Positions 8,646 through 17,152 of a DNA stretch of 64,000 nucleotides are shown piece after piece. This stretch comes from Paenibacillus_I sp035510375 (GTDB taxonomy: Bacteria > Bacillota > Bacilli > Paenibacillales > Paenibacillaceae): assembly GCF_035510375.1 (NCBI RefSeq), contig NZ_DATKHG010000051.1. One strand, written 5' to 3'. Made by a program: the position numbers and the translations under genes. Numbering within the stretch: position 1 is the stretch's first letter; each line of letters opens with the position of its first letter. Under the pieces are notes generated by a model. It saw only the letters and a program-made list of their open reading frames with translations, did no database searches and was not told the origin of the DNA.

Positions 8646-9383
8646 TCAGATCATCTCCTCGATAATGGTTTCGATCGCTTGCCGCGGATCGGCCGCGGCC
8701 GTAATCGGCCGGCCGATCACGATGTAATCGGTGCCCTGCGCCAACGCCTCGCGCGGCGTCATGATGCGCGACTGGTCGTTCGTCTCCGAACCGGCCGGCC
8801 GGATGCCGGGCGTCACCGTAACGAACGAAGCGCCGCACTCCGTCTTGACGGCGACGACCTCTTGCGGCGAAGCGACGACGCCGTCCAGACCGGCTTGCTT
8901 CGCGAGCTTCGCGTACCGCAGCACCGCCTGCTCCACCGTCCCCGCAATGCCGATCTCGTCGTTCAGCACGGCCCGGCTCGTGCTCGTGAGCTGCGTCACC
9001 GCGATCACTGTCGGCCGTTCCGGACCTGACGCGCCTGACAGTGCGGCCTCGACGCCTTCCATCGCCGCGGCCATCATGCCGACACCTCCGGCGGCATGAA
9101 CGTTGAACAGATCGACGCCGAGCCGGGTGACACTGTTCGCGCCGCCTTTTACCGTGTTCGGGATGTCGTGCATCTTGACGTCGAGGAATACGCGGTAACC
9201 CCGCTCCTTCAAGCCTGCCACGAACCCCGGCCCGGCTGCGTAAAACAGCTGCATGCCGACCTTCATCCAGCACGGCACGCCATCCAAGCGCCCGATCAGC
9301 GCCTCGGCCGCTCCCGCGTCCGGATAATCCAGCGCCACCATGATCCGGTTCGCCGCCTGCTCCCTCGTCAGCGCTGCGCCCAT
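8646..9383 (-). CDS. pyrF: Orotidine 5'-phosphate decarboxylase
   Basis: Decarboxylates orotidine monophosphate to UMP, the last step of the pathway. The signature DVKMHDIPNTV carries the catalytic Asp-Lys-Asp set, the N-terminal VALDYPD strand is conserved, and the C-terminal phosphate loop includes TPGIRPAG and IVIGRPIT. The ATG at 9383 is preferred over one six codons upstream because AGAGGA stands 9 bases before it; the product is 245 residues. It sits between carB and pyrE. In B. subtilis pyrK and pyrD lie between carB and pyrF, and both are absent here. Confidence 0.95.
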   Translation of the reverse strand: MGAALTREQAANRIMVALDYPDAGAAEALIGRLDGVPCWMKVGMQLFYAAGPGFVAGLKERGYRVFLDVKMHDIPNTVKGGANSVTRLGVDLFNVHAAGGVGMMAAAMEGVEAALSGASGPERPTVIAVTQLTSTSRAVLNDEIGIAGTVEQAVLRYAKLAKQAGLDGVVASPQEVVAVKTECGASFVTVTPGIRPAGSETNDQSRIMTPREALAQGTDYIVIGRPITAAADPRQAIETIIEEMI

Positions 9384-9452
9384 CTTCTCACGTCCTCTCA
9401 TCGATTCAAGCGAACTGAACTATGTACATATAAGACGGCCATCCGCCGCTAC

Positions 9453-9473
9453 GGCCGGCCGCACAGGCCGGCC
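9453..9473. repeat. Perfect GC palindrome between carB and pyrF
   Basis: GGCCGGCC, a 5-base loop (GCACA), then GGCCGGCC. It would form a very stable RNA hairpin in the 131-base gap between the two genes. No T-run follows, so it is not an ordinary terminator; it may slow RNA decay or mark a processing site. Confidence 0.6.
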
Positions 9474-9514
9474 GACGCAAAGCGTTGGCCGTTCTTGGTG
9501 TTTTGCGATAAACG

Positions 9515-12500
9515 CTACGGCTGGAGCACCGGCATCGGACGGGACGAGAAGTTGATCGTCACCAGCATGTTGAGCAGCGCGCGCACCGTATCCAGCGACG
9601 TCATGCAGACGATCCCGTTCTCGACCGCCTCGCGGCGGATCCGGAAGCCGTCGCGCTCCGGCGTTTTGCCCTTGGTCAGCGTGTTCACTACGAAGTGCGC
9701 TTGTCCGGACCGGATCATATCGAGAATGTTCGGCGAGCCCTCGCTCAGCTTGTTGACGCGCGTCACGCGCAGGCCGACCTGCTCGAGCGCCGCCGCCGTG
9801 CCGCCGGTCGCGACGATGTTGTAGCCGAGCGCGTAGAAGCCGCGCAAAATCTCGATCGCCTCTTCCTTGTCCTTGTCGGCTACGGTCGCGATGATCGAGC
9901 CGGTCGCCGGAATGCGCATGCCGGCGCCGATCAAGCCTTTGTACAGCGCCTTGGCATACTGCACGTCGCGGCCCATCACCTCGCCGGTCGACTTCATCTC
10001 CGGCGTCAGCGTCGGGTCGACGCGGCGCAGCTTCGCGAAGGAGAACACCGGCACCTTGACGGACACGTACTCGTCCTCCGGCCACAGCCCTTGCTTGTAG
10101 CCGAGGTCGGCCAGCTTCGAGCCGAGGATCGCCTTGGTCGCCAGGTTCGCCATCGGCACGTTCGTCACTTTGCTCAGGAACGGCACCGTCCGGGACGATC
10201 TCGGATTCACCTCGATGACGTAAACCTGGTCCTGATGGATGACGAACTGGATATTCACCGTGCCGATTACCTTAAGCTCCTTGGCGATCTTGATCGTGAT
10301 GTCCACAATCTGATCCTTGATCGCCGCCGTCAGCGATTGCGGCGGATAGACCGCGATTGAGTCGCCGGAATGGACGCCCGCGCGCTCCACGTGCTCCATG
10401 ATGCCCGGAATGAGCACCGTTTCGCCGTCGCAGATCGCGTCGACCTCGGCTTCCTTGCCGAGCATGTAGCGGTCGATCAGCACCGGATGCTCCGGATTGA
10501 TTTTCACCGCCTGCTCCATGTAGCTCAGAAGCTCCTCGTTGGAATACACGATTTCCATCGCTCTTCCGCCGAGCACATACGACGGACGCACGAGCACCGG
10601 ATAGCCCAGACCGTCGGCAACGGCAACCGCCTCATCCACCGACGTCACCGTGCTGCCCTTCGGCTGCGCGATGTCCAGCTTGCGCAGCAGCGCCTCGAAC
10701 TTTTTGCGGTCCTCCGCGGCGTCGATGCTTTCCAGGCTGGAGCCGAGAATGCGCACACCCGCTTTGGACAGCGGCGCGGCCAGGTTGATCGCGGTCTGTC
10801 CGCCGAACTGGACGATGACGCCGATCGGCTTCTCCTGCTCGATCACGTTCATGACGTCCTCGAAGAACAGCGGCTCGAAATACAGCCGGTCGGACGTTGA
10901 GAAGTCGGTCGATACCGTCTCCGGGTTGTTGTTGATGATAACCGCCTCGTAGCCAGCGTCCTGGATCGCCCATACCGCGTGCACGGTCGAGTAGTCGAAC
11001 TCGATGCCCTGGCCGATCCGGATCGGGCCGGAGCCGAGCACCAGCACTTTTTCCTTATCCGTTTGGGTCACTTCATTCTCGATTTCATAGGTCGAATAAT
11101 AGTACGGCGTCGTCGCTTCGAACTCGGCTGCGCACGTATCGACCATTTTGTAGACCGGCTTCAGGCCGTAGCCGAGACGGAGCGCGCGCACGTCGTTTTC
11201 CGTCAGCGGCTCGGCCGCTTCGCCTTCGCGGCGCAGCTCGGCGATCGAGCGGTCGGAGAAGCCCCTGCGCTTCGCTTCGTACAGCAGCTCCTGCGTCAGC
11301 GCAGGGGCCGATTTCAAAGACTCCTCGAAAACGACGATTCCTGCGATTTTGTCGAGGAACCACCAGTCGATCTTCGTCGTATCCTGAATATCCTGCAGCG
11401 TGTATCCGCGCCGGAACGCTTCGGCTACAAGGAACATGCGCTCGTCATCGGGCTTGGCAAGCCGCATGCGCAGTACCTCGTCCGATAAACCGGCGGCATC
11501 CTTCAGATGAAGGCGGTGCACGCCGATCTCGAGCGAGCGGACGGCCTTGTGGATCGACTCTTCGAACGTCCGGCCGATGGCCATAACCTCGCCGGTCGCC
11601 TTCATTTGCGTGCCGAGCTTGCGGTTCGCGGAAATGAACTTATCGAACGGCCAGCGCGGGATTTTGGATACGATGTAATCCAGCGTCGGCTCGAAGCAAG
11701 CGTACGTTTGGCCCGTCACCGGGTTGACGATCTCGTCGAGCGTGTAGCCGACCGCGATTTTGGCCGCCATCTTGGCGATCGGGTAGCCGGTCGCTTTCGA
11801 GGCAAGCGCCGAGGAGCGGCTGACGCGCGGATTAACCTCGATGACATAGTACTGGTAGCTGTGCGGGTCGAGCGCGTATTGCACGTTGCAGCCGCCCTCG
11901 ATGTTCAGCGCGCGAATGATCTTGAGCGACGCGGAACGGAGCATCTGGTATTCGCGGTCGGACAGCGTCTGGCTCGGAGCGACGACGATGCTGTCGCCCG
12001 TATGGACGCCGACCGGGTCGAAGTTCTCCATGTTGCAAACGACGATACAGTTGTCATTCGCGTCGCGCATAACCTCGTACTCGATTTCCTTCATGCCCGC
12101 GATGCTTTTCTCGATCAGACACTGGCTAATCGGGCTGTAGCGGATGCCCGAGGCCACGATCTCGCGCAGCTCTTCCTCGTTCGCGCAGATGCCGCCGCCG
12201 GTGCCGCCGAGCGTATAGGCCGGACGGACGATGATCGGATAGCCGATTTCATTGGCAAAATCCAGCGCTTCCTGCACCGTCGTCACGATCGTGCTCTCCG
12301 GCACCGGCTGCTGCAGCTCGCGCATCAGCTCGCGGAACAGGTCGCGGTCCTCGGCTTTCTCGATCGCCGTCAGCTGCGTGCCGAGCAGCTTGACGCCTTC
12401 GCGCTCCAGCACGCCGGCGCGGGCCAGCTCAACGGCCATGTTGAGGCCGGTCTGTCCGCCGAGCGTCGGCAGCAAGCCGTCCGGGCGCTCCTGGCGGATG

Positions 12501-12730
12501 ATCTGGCTGACGAACTCGAGCGTAATCGGCTCGATATATACCTTGTCGGCCATGTTCGTGTCGGTCATGATGGTGGCCGGGTTGCTGTTGATCAGGACAA
12601 CCTCGTAGCCTTCTTCTTTCAGGGCCTGGCAGGCTTGCGTGCCGGCATAGTCGAACTCGGCCGCCTGGCCGATGACGATCGGACCGGAGCCGATGACGAG
12701 TATTTTTTTCAAATCGTTATTTCGCGGCAT
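9515..12730 (-). CDS. carB: Carbamoyl phosphate synthase large subunit
   Basis: Makes carbamoyl phosphate from bicarbonate, ATP and the ammonia passed from CarA; feeds PyrB and arginine synthesis. The 1071 residues show the two homologous halves, each beginning with the nucleotide-fold motif (ILVIGSGPIVIGQAAEFDY near residue 10; VLVLGSGPIRIGQGIEFDYS near 560), with ATP-grasp elements such as SRSSALASKATGYPIAK and SSRTVPFLSKVTNVPMA. The C-terminal methylglyoxal synthase-like regulatory domain includes FYALGYNIVATGGTAA. The start overlaps the end of carA by 14 bases. As pyr operon member it should be under PyrR control. Confidence 0.97.
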   Translation of the reverse strand: MPRNNDLKKILVIGSGPIVIGQAAEFDYAGTQACQALKEEGYEVVLINSNPATIMTDTNMADKVYIEPITLEFVSQIIRQERPDGLLPTLGGQTGLNMAVELARAGVLEREGVKLLGTQLTAIEKAEDRDLFRELMRELQQPVPESTIVTTVQEALDFANEIGYPIIVRPAYTLGGTGGGICANEEELREIVASGIRYSPISQCLIEKSIAGMKEIEYEVMRDANDNCIVVCNMENFDPVGVHTGDSIVVAPSQTLSDREYQMLRSASLKIIRALNIEGGCNVQYALDPHSYQYYVIEVNPRVSRSSALASKATGYPIAKMAAKIAVGYTLDEIVNPVTGQTYACFEPTLDYIVSKIPRWPFDKFISANRKLGTQMKATGEVMAIGRTFEESIHKAVRSLEIGVHRLHLKDAAGLSDEVLRMRLAKPDDERMFLVAEAFRRGYTLQDIQDTTKIDWWFLDKIAGIVVFEESLKSAPALTQELLYEAKRRGFSDRSIAELRREGEAAEPLTENDVRALRLGYGLKPVYKMVDTCAAEFEATTPYYYSTYEIENEVTQTDKEKVLVLGSGPIRIGQGIEFDYSTVHAVWAIQDAGYEAVIINNNPETVSTDFSTSDRLYFEPLFFEDVMNVIEQEKPIGVIVQFGGQTAINLAAPLSKAGVRILGSSLESIDAAEDRKKFEALLRKLDIAQPKGSTVTSVDEAVAVADGLGYPVLVRPSYVLGGRAMEIVYSNEELLSYMEQAVKINPEHPVLIDRYMLGKEAEVDAICDGETVLIPGIMEHVERAGVHSGDSIAVYPPQSLTAAIKDQIVDITIKIAKELKVIGTVNIQFVIHQDQVYVIEVNPRSSRTVPFLSKVTNVPMANLATKAILGSKLADLGYKQGLWPEDEYVSVKVPVFSFAKLRRVDPTLTPEMKSTGEVMGRDVQYAKALYKGLIGAGMRIPATGSIIATVADKDKEEAIEILRGFYALGYNIVATGGTAAALEQVGLRVTRVNKLSEGSPNILDMIRSGQAHFVVNTLTKGKTPERDGFRIRREAVENGIVCMTSLDTVRALLNMLVTINFSSRPMPVLQP

Positions 12731-13862
12731 GCTGCAGGTCTCCTCTCAACGTCTCCGACAGCCGGGCCTGGCGCGGCTTCTGCGGGTTGTTGCGTTTATA
12801 CTCCCGGATCATCTCCAGGAACTGGTCGAACAGATACCCGGAGTCGAACGGTCCGGGCGCGGCTTCAGGATGGTACTGCACCGAGAAAGCCGGAAAACGC
12901 TCATGCTTCAGACCTTCGATCGTCCGGTCGTTGTTGTTGATATGCGTCACTTTCAGGCCGGTTCCGGCGACGGAATCCTCGCGCACCGTGTAGCCGTGGT
13001 TCTGGGACGTGATGTAGCAGCGGCCCGTTGCGATCTCCTTCACCGGATGGTTGCCGCCGCGGTGGCCGAACTTCAGCTTCTCCGTGTCGGCGCCGCAGGC
13101 GAGCGCGAACAGCTGATGTCCCAGGCAGATGCCGAAAATCGGAAACTCGCCGAGCAGCTCGCGGATCGTATCGACGGCGTGCGGCACATCCTTCGGGTCC
13201 CCGGGTCCGTTGGACAGCTGGATGCCGTCCGGGTTGAGGCGGCGGATTTGCTCGGCCGCCGTGTTGTGGGGCACGACCATCACCTCGCAGCCGCGCTTCG
13301 TCAGGTCGCGCAAAATGCCGCTTTTGGCGCCGTAATCGATCAGTACGATGCGCTCGCGGTCGCCCGGGACGTTGATGAAGCTCTTCGTCGAGGTGCGCGG
13401 CACCTGGTCCGTCATCAGCGTCGATGCGCGCAGCTGCTCCAGCAGCTCTTCCTTCGATTCGCCGCCGGTCGTAAGTACGCCTTTCATGACGCCATGGTGG
13501 CGAATAATTCGGGTGAGCATCCGGGTATCGATGTCGCTGATGCCCGGAATGCCCGCCTCCTTCAGCAAGCTGTCCAGCGAGTATTCGGCGCGCCAGTTGC
13601 TGGGCACCGGCTCGTGGCGGCGGACGACGAAGCCGTGCACGAACGGGGTGATGCTCTCGAAGTCGTCGCGCGTGATGCCGTAATTGCCGATCAGCGGATA
13701 GGTCATCGTGACGATCTGGCCGCAATAGGACGGATCGGAGAGTACCTCCTGATAGCCGGTAATGCCGGTGTTGAACACCACTTCCCCGATTTTGGCCGTT
13801 TCGGCGCCGAACGATTTGCCGGTGAACAGCGTGCCGTCTTCCAACAACAATCTTGCTTGCAT
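12717..13862 (-). CDS. carA: Carbamoyl phosphate synthase small (glutaminase) subunit
   Basis: Class I glutamine amidotransferase that releases ammonia for CarB. The nucleophile elbow is FGICLGHQL, and the catalytic His-Glu pair is in QYHPEAAPGP near the C-terminus. The N-terminal CarA-specific domain opens with ARLLLEDGTLFTGKSFGA. The ATG at 13862 is used because AAGGAG lies about 11 bases upstream; the GTG four codons earlier overlaps that site. The product has 381 residues. The stop codon lies inside carB, so the two subunits are translationally coupled. Confidence 0.96.
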   Translation of the reverse strand: MQARLLLEDGTLFTGKSFGAETAKIGEVVFNTGITGYQEVLSDPSYCGQIVTMTYPLIGNYGITRDDFESITPFVHGFVVRRHEPVPSNWRAEYSLDSLLKEAGIPGISDIDTRMLTRIIRHHGVMKGVLTTGGESKEELLEQLRASTLMTDQVPRTSTKSFINVPGDRERIVLIDYGAKSGILRDLTKRGCEVMVVPHNTAAEQIRRLNPDGIQLSNGPGDPKDVPHAVDTIRELLGEFPIFGICLGHQLFALACGADTEKLKFGHRGGNHPVKEIATGRCYITSQNHGYTVREDSVAGTGLKVTHINNNDRTIEGLKHERFPAFSVQYHPEAAPGPFDSGYLFDQFLEMIREYKRNNPQKPRQARLSETLRGDLQHAAK

Positions 13863-13994
13863 CCGTATACTCACTCCTTGGGTCTCTATTTATAGGTTCA
13901 TCTCGCGTCAGGCGAGCGGGTCAGGCTAATCGTACGGGCTAATCGTATGGAATGCGCAATGCGTACGTCGGGGTAAAAGCCTCGGCCCCGGCCG

Positions 13995-15281
13995 TTACGC
14001 CTCCGCCCAAACCGTCCGGCCTCCCACAATCGTGCGGATCGGCCAGCCGGTCAGCCTCCAGCCGCCGAAAGGCGTATTGCCGCTCTTTGACAGGAACATC
14101 TCAGGATCGACCGCCCGTTCCGTCTCGAGATCGATGACTGTCAGGTCCGCCGGCGCTCCGACGGCGAGCCGGCCTGCCGGCAGGCCGAACACCCTCGCGG
14201 GATCGGCCGTCATCCGCCGCAGCAGGAATCCGAGGCTCCAGCGGCCGGTGCGGACGAACTTCGTGTACAGCAGCGGAAAAGCGGTCTCGAAGCCGACGAT
14301 CCCGAAAGGCGCGAGGTCCACGCCGCGCGCTTTCTCCTCGGCGGTATGCGGCGCATGGTCGGTCACGATCATGTCGATCGTGCCGTCCTCCAGCCCCTCG
14401 ATCACGGCCTGCACGTCGCGCGGCGTCCGGAGCGGCGGGTTCATTTTCCAGTTCGCGTCCATGCCCGGAATGTCCTCGTCGGACAACACCAGATGATGCG
14501 GGCACACCTCCGCCGTGACGCGCACCCCGATCGATTTGGCCAGCCGGATCAAGCGGACCGATTGCTCCGTGCTGACGTGGCACACATGGTAGTGCACGCC
14601 CGTCGCCTCCGCCAGCAGCACATCGCGGCCGACATGAATCGCTTCCGATTCGTTCGGTATGCCCTTCAGGCCGTTGTCGCGGGCGAACTTGCCCTCCGAC
14701 GCCCAGGCGCCCTCGACGAGCGAATCGTCCTCGCAGTGGGCGATGATCGGCATGCCCAGCGAATGCGCGAGCCGCATGGCGTCCTTCATCATTTGCGCAT
14801 TCTGAACGCCGACGCCGTCATCCGTGAAGCCGATCGCGCCGGCTTCCTTCAGCGCGGCGAAGTCGGTCAGCTCGCGTCCGAGCTCGTTTTTCGTGATGGC
14901 GGCGTAAGGCAGTACGCGCACGATGCCTTCGCGGGCCGCTTTGTCGAGAATGTAGGTTACCGTTTCCGGCGTATCCGTCACCGGCCGCGTGTTCGGCATG
15001 CAGGCGATGGTGGTAAACCCGCCCTTGGCCGCCGACCGGGTGCCGGTCGCGATGTCTTCCTTATGTTCAAAGCCCGGATCGCGCAAATGCACGTGCATAT
15101 CGATGAATCCGGGCGATACGAGCTTGTTTTGCGCGTCAATGACGTCTGCTCCGCCGACATCCTGCTGCCAATCGCCGTCCGCGATTTCCGCTATCAGGCC
15201 CTCCTCGATGCGTATATGCTTCTTCTCCAGGCGGCCGGCCGTTTCGTTCCACACCTGGCCGTTCGTAATCCAGCTTGCCAT
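13995..15281 (-). CDS. pyrC: Dihydroorotase
   Basis: Zinc enzyme that cyclises carbamoyl aspartate to dihydroorotate. The metal-binding motif DMHVHLRDPG is at about residues 61-70, followed by the conserved MPNTRPVTD block, HCED near residue 180, and the C-terminal VTDHAPHT motif holding the catalytic aspartate. At 428 residues it is a class I (Bacillus-type) dihydroorotase. It follows pyrB by 31 bases. The 130-base gap to carA carries a duplicated GGCTAATCGTA but no second PyrR attenuator that could be recognised. Confidence 0.95.
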   Translation of the reverse strand: MASWITNGQVWNETAGRLEKKHIRIEEGLIAEIADGDWQQDVGGADVIDAQNKLVSPGFIDMHVHLRDPGFEHKEDIATGTRSAAKGGFTTIACMPNTRPVTDTPETVTYILDKAAREGIVRVLPYAAITKNELGRELTDFAALKEAGAIGFTDDGVGVQNAQMMKDAMRLAHSLGMPIIAHCEDDSLVEGAWASEGKFARDNGLKGIPNESEAIHVGRDVLLAEATGVHYHVCHVSTEQSVRLIRLAKSIGVRVTAEVCPHHLVLSDEDIPGMDANWKMNPPLRTPRDVQAVIEGLEDGTIDMIVTDHAPHTAEEKARGVDLAPFGIVGFETAFPLLYTKFVRTGRWSLGFLLRRMTADPARVFGLPAGRLAVGAPADLTVIDLETERAVDPEMFLSKSGNTPFGGWRLTGWPIRTIVGGRTVWAEA

Positions 15282-15312
15282 CGTTGTCAGCCACTCCCTT
15301 CGGCCGCAGCCT

Positions 15313-16218
15313 TTATTTAAGCGCCCGTTCGATAACGGCCATCCGCACCGGCACGCCGTGGCTCATCTGCGTGAAAATGCGCGATTGCGGATGCTCCACC
15401 AGCTCGTCGTCGATCTCGACGCCGCGGTTGATCGGCGCCGGGTGCATGATGATCGCGTGCTTGCCGAGCCGTGCGGCACGTTCGGCCGTGAGACCGAAAT
15501 GCTCGCGGTAATCCTCCGCCGAGCGGATCATGCCGGATTCGTGACGCTCAAGCTGAACCCGCAGCATCATGACGACGTCGGCGCGCAGCGCTTCGTCCAT
15601 CGTGACATAAGGAGCGTCGAGCTCATGCGCCCGCATATTCGGCGGCGCGCAGAATACGACGTTCGCTCCGAATGTCCGCAAGACCCAGAGATTCGAGCGC
15701 GCAACCCGGCTATGAAGGATGTCCCCGACAATTGCGACCGTCAGGCCGCGGAGCGTGCCGAACTGCTTCTTCATCGTGTACAGGTCGAGCAGCGCTTGCG
15801 TCGGATGCTCGTTGTTGCCGTCGCCCGCGTTGATGAGCGGGATGCGGATTTTCCCGGCCAACTCGGCCAGCACGCCGATCGGCTTCAGCCGGATGACCCC
15901 GGCGTCGATGCCGAGCGATTCCAGCGTCCGGACCGTATCGTAAATCGACTCGCCCTTTTGCACGCTCGATGCCGCCGCCGAGAAGTTGAGCACCTCCGCG
16001 CCCAGCCTTTTCTCGGCCACCTCGAATGAAAACCGGGTGCGCGTGCTGTTCTCGAAAAACATATTCGCCACAATCTTATCCGGCAGAATCCGGTTGATTT
16101 TCTCCGGCAGCTCTTCCCAATAGGCGGCCCGCTCCAGGATCGCCTGGATTTCCGTTTCCGGCAGCCCCTTGAGGCCGAGAAGACTTCTTTCCTTCAATTG
16201 CGTCGCGGTCATCGTCAT
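15313..16218 (-). CDS. pyrB: Aspartate carbamoyltransferase catalytic chain
   Basis: Condenses carbamoyl phosphate and aspartate, the committed step of the pathway. The carbamoyl phosphate motif FFENSTRTRFSFE is near residue 54, the K-G-E loop SVQKGES near 85, and HPTQALLDLYT near 138. With 301 residues and no adjacent pyrI, it is the unregulated trimeric form of Gram-positive bacteria. The ATG overlaps the stop of pyrR by 4 bases, so PyrR and PyrB are coupled. The uracil permease gene pyrP, usually found here in Bacillus, is missing. Confidence 0.96.
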   Translation of the reverse strand: MTMTATQLKERSLLGLKGLPETEIQAILERAAYWEELPEKINRILPDKIVANMFFENSTRTRFSFEVAEKRLGAEVLNFSAAASSVQKGESIYDTVRTLESLGIDAGVIRLKPIGVLAELAGKIRIPLINAGDGNNEHPTQALLDLYTMKKQFGTLRGLTVAIVGDILHSRVARSNLWVLRTFGANVVFCAPPNMRAHELDAPYVTMDEALRADVVMMLRVQLERHESGMIRSAEDYREHFGLTAERAARLGKHAIIMHPAPINRGVEIDDELVEHPQSRIFTQMSHGVPVRMAVIERALK

Positions 16219-16778
16219 CCGGTTTGCCCCCTTTGTCCCAGAATCGTCACATTGTCGGCGCCGTCCACTTCCGCCAGCGACACCTCGATATTTTCCAGCT
16301 TGGAGGTCGGCACGTTCTTGCCTACGTAATCCGGCCGGATCGGCAGCTCCCGATGACCGCGGTCCACAAGCACGGCCAACTGGATCGACTTCGGCCGGCC
16401 GATATCCATAATCGCATCCATGGCTGCGCGGATCGTCCGCCCCGTATAGAGCACGTCGTCGAACAGAATCACACGCTTGTCGCGGATGGCCGGCGCGCCT
16501 TCCCCACCCTGCTTCACCGCATCGTAACGCCCCATCGTTCCGGATTTCCGATCGTCCCGGTAAGAGGTAATATCCAGTTCGCCCACCGGCACGGTTCTGC
16601 CCTCGATCTCGGCGATCCGCTCCGCGATTCTGCGCGCCAAGTAGATGCCTCTCGTACGGATGCCGACGAAAGCACAGTCGTCTATGCCTTTGTTCTTTTC
16701 CAATATTTCGTGGGCGATTCGCGTCAGCGCCCGGCGTATGCCGATCTCATCCATAATGACATGCCGTTCCTCGCTCAT
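16215..16778 (-). CDS. pyrR: PyrR, pyr mRNA-binding attenuation protein / uracil phosphoribosyltransferase
   Basis: Binds UMP or UTP and then the pyr leader RNA, favouring the terminator; it also has uracil phosphoribosyltransferase activity. The PRPP motif VILFDDVLYTGRT is near residue 100, and the N-terminal FVGIRTRGIYLARR segment is typical of PyrR. Length 187 residues, as expected. It is the first gene of the operon and controls itself: the 270-base leader upstream has a PyrR recognition sequence and a terminator. Confidence 0.95.
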   Translation of the reverse strand: MSEERHVIMDEIGIRRALTRIAHEILEKNKGIDDCAFVGIRTRGIYLARRIAERIAEIEGRTVPVGELDITSYRDDRKSGTMGRYDAVKQGGEGAPAIRDKRVILFDDVLYTGRTIRAAMDAIMDIGRPKSIQLAVLVDRGHRELPIRPDYVGKNVPTSKLENIEVSLAEVDGADNVTILGQRGQTG

Positions 16779-16850
16779 AGCCGCCGTCTCCTCTCGACAA
16801 GCTTGTCATGCAGGTTCTCACACCCGACCGGCCGAACCCGCCAAAATACG

Positions 16851-16883
16851 GCAAAAAACTCCTTGCGGAGGCCGCAAGGAGTC
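16851..16883 (-). terminator. pyr leader attenuator terminator
   Basis: On the minus strand ACTCCTTGCGG and CCGCAAGGAGT form a strong stem followed by TTTTTT, about 75 bases before the pyrR start. It lies downstream of the PyrR recognition sequence in the same leader, matching the known PyrR attenuation design. Confidence 0.88.
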
Positions 16884-16967
16884 AACTGGCTGCAGGATGA
16901 TCCCGAACGCCCAGGCGCAGCTATGTCAAGCCGCTCCGCAGGGATGGAGATCCCTTATCCGGTTCAC

Positions 16968-16994
16968 GTTACCTTGCCAGCCTCACGGGACTGA
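16968..16994 (-). promoter_or_regulatory. PyrR RNA-binding anti-antiterminator
   Basis: The minus strand reads AGTCCCGTGAGGCTGGCAAG, which fits the known PyrR recognition pattern (a UCC.G.GAGG loop flanked by pairing bases and an AAGG end). UMP-bound PyrR would hold this hairpin and let the downstream terminator form. Only one such site was found, at the head of the operon. Confidence 0.88.
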
Positions 16995-17053
16995 GTTAAA
17001 GGTACTTGGTTGGTGTCACCGATCGACAGCGATCGGCGCTTCATGTTAGAAGA

Positions 17054-17082
17054 ATTATCCCACGTAAAGCCGGCGAAGTCAA
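17054..17082 (-). promoter_or_regulatory. Sigma-A promoter of the pyr operon
   Basis: TTGACT (17082-17077), a 17-base spacer and GATAAT (17059-17054). Transcription would start near 17047 and give a leader of about 270 bases containing the PyrR attenuator. Confidence 0.85.
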
Positions 17083-17152
17083 GAGCAGATCGGCCCGCCA
17101 ATAGCCGGGCATCAGCCTCAACAGTAGCCAGGCCGCCGGCGGCCGCGCCGTG

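Noticed and set aside
11507..12940. 477-residue plus-strand open frame
   Set aside because: Antisense shadow of carB and carA; composition rich in Arg, His, Asp and Val, as expected for a shadow frame.
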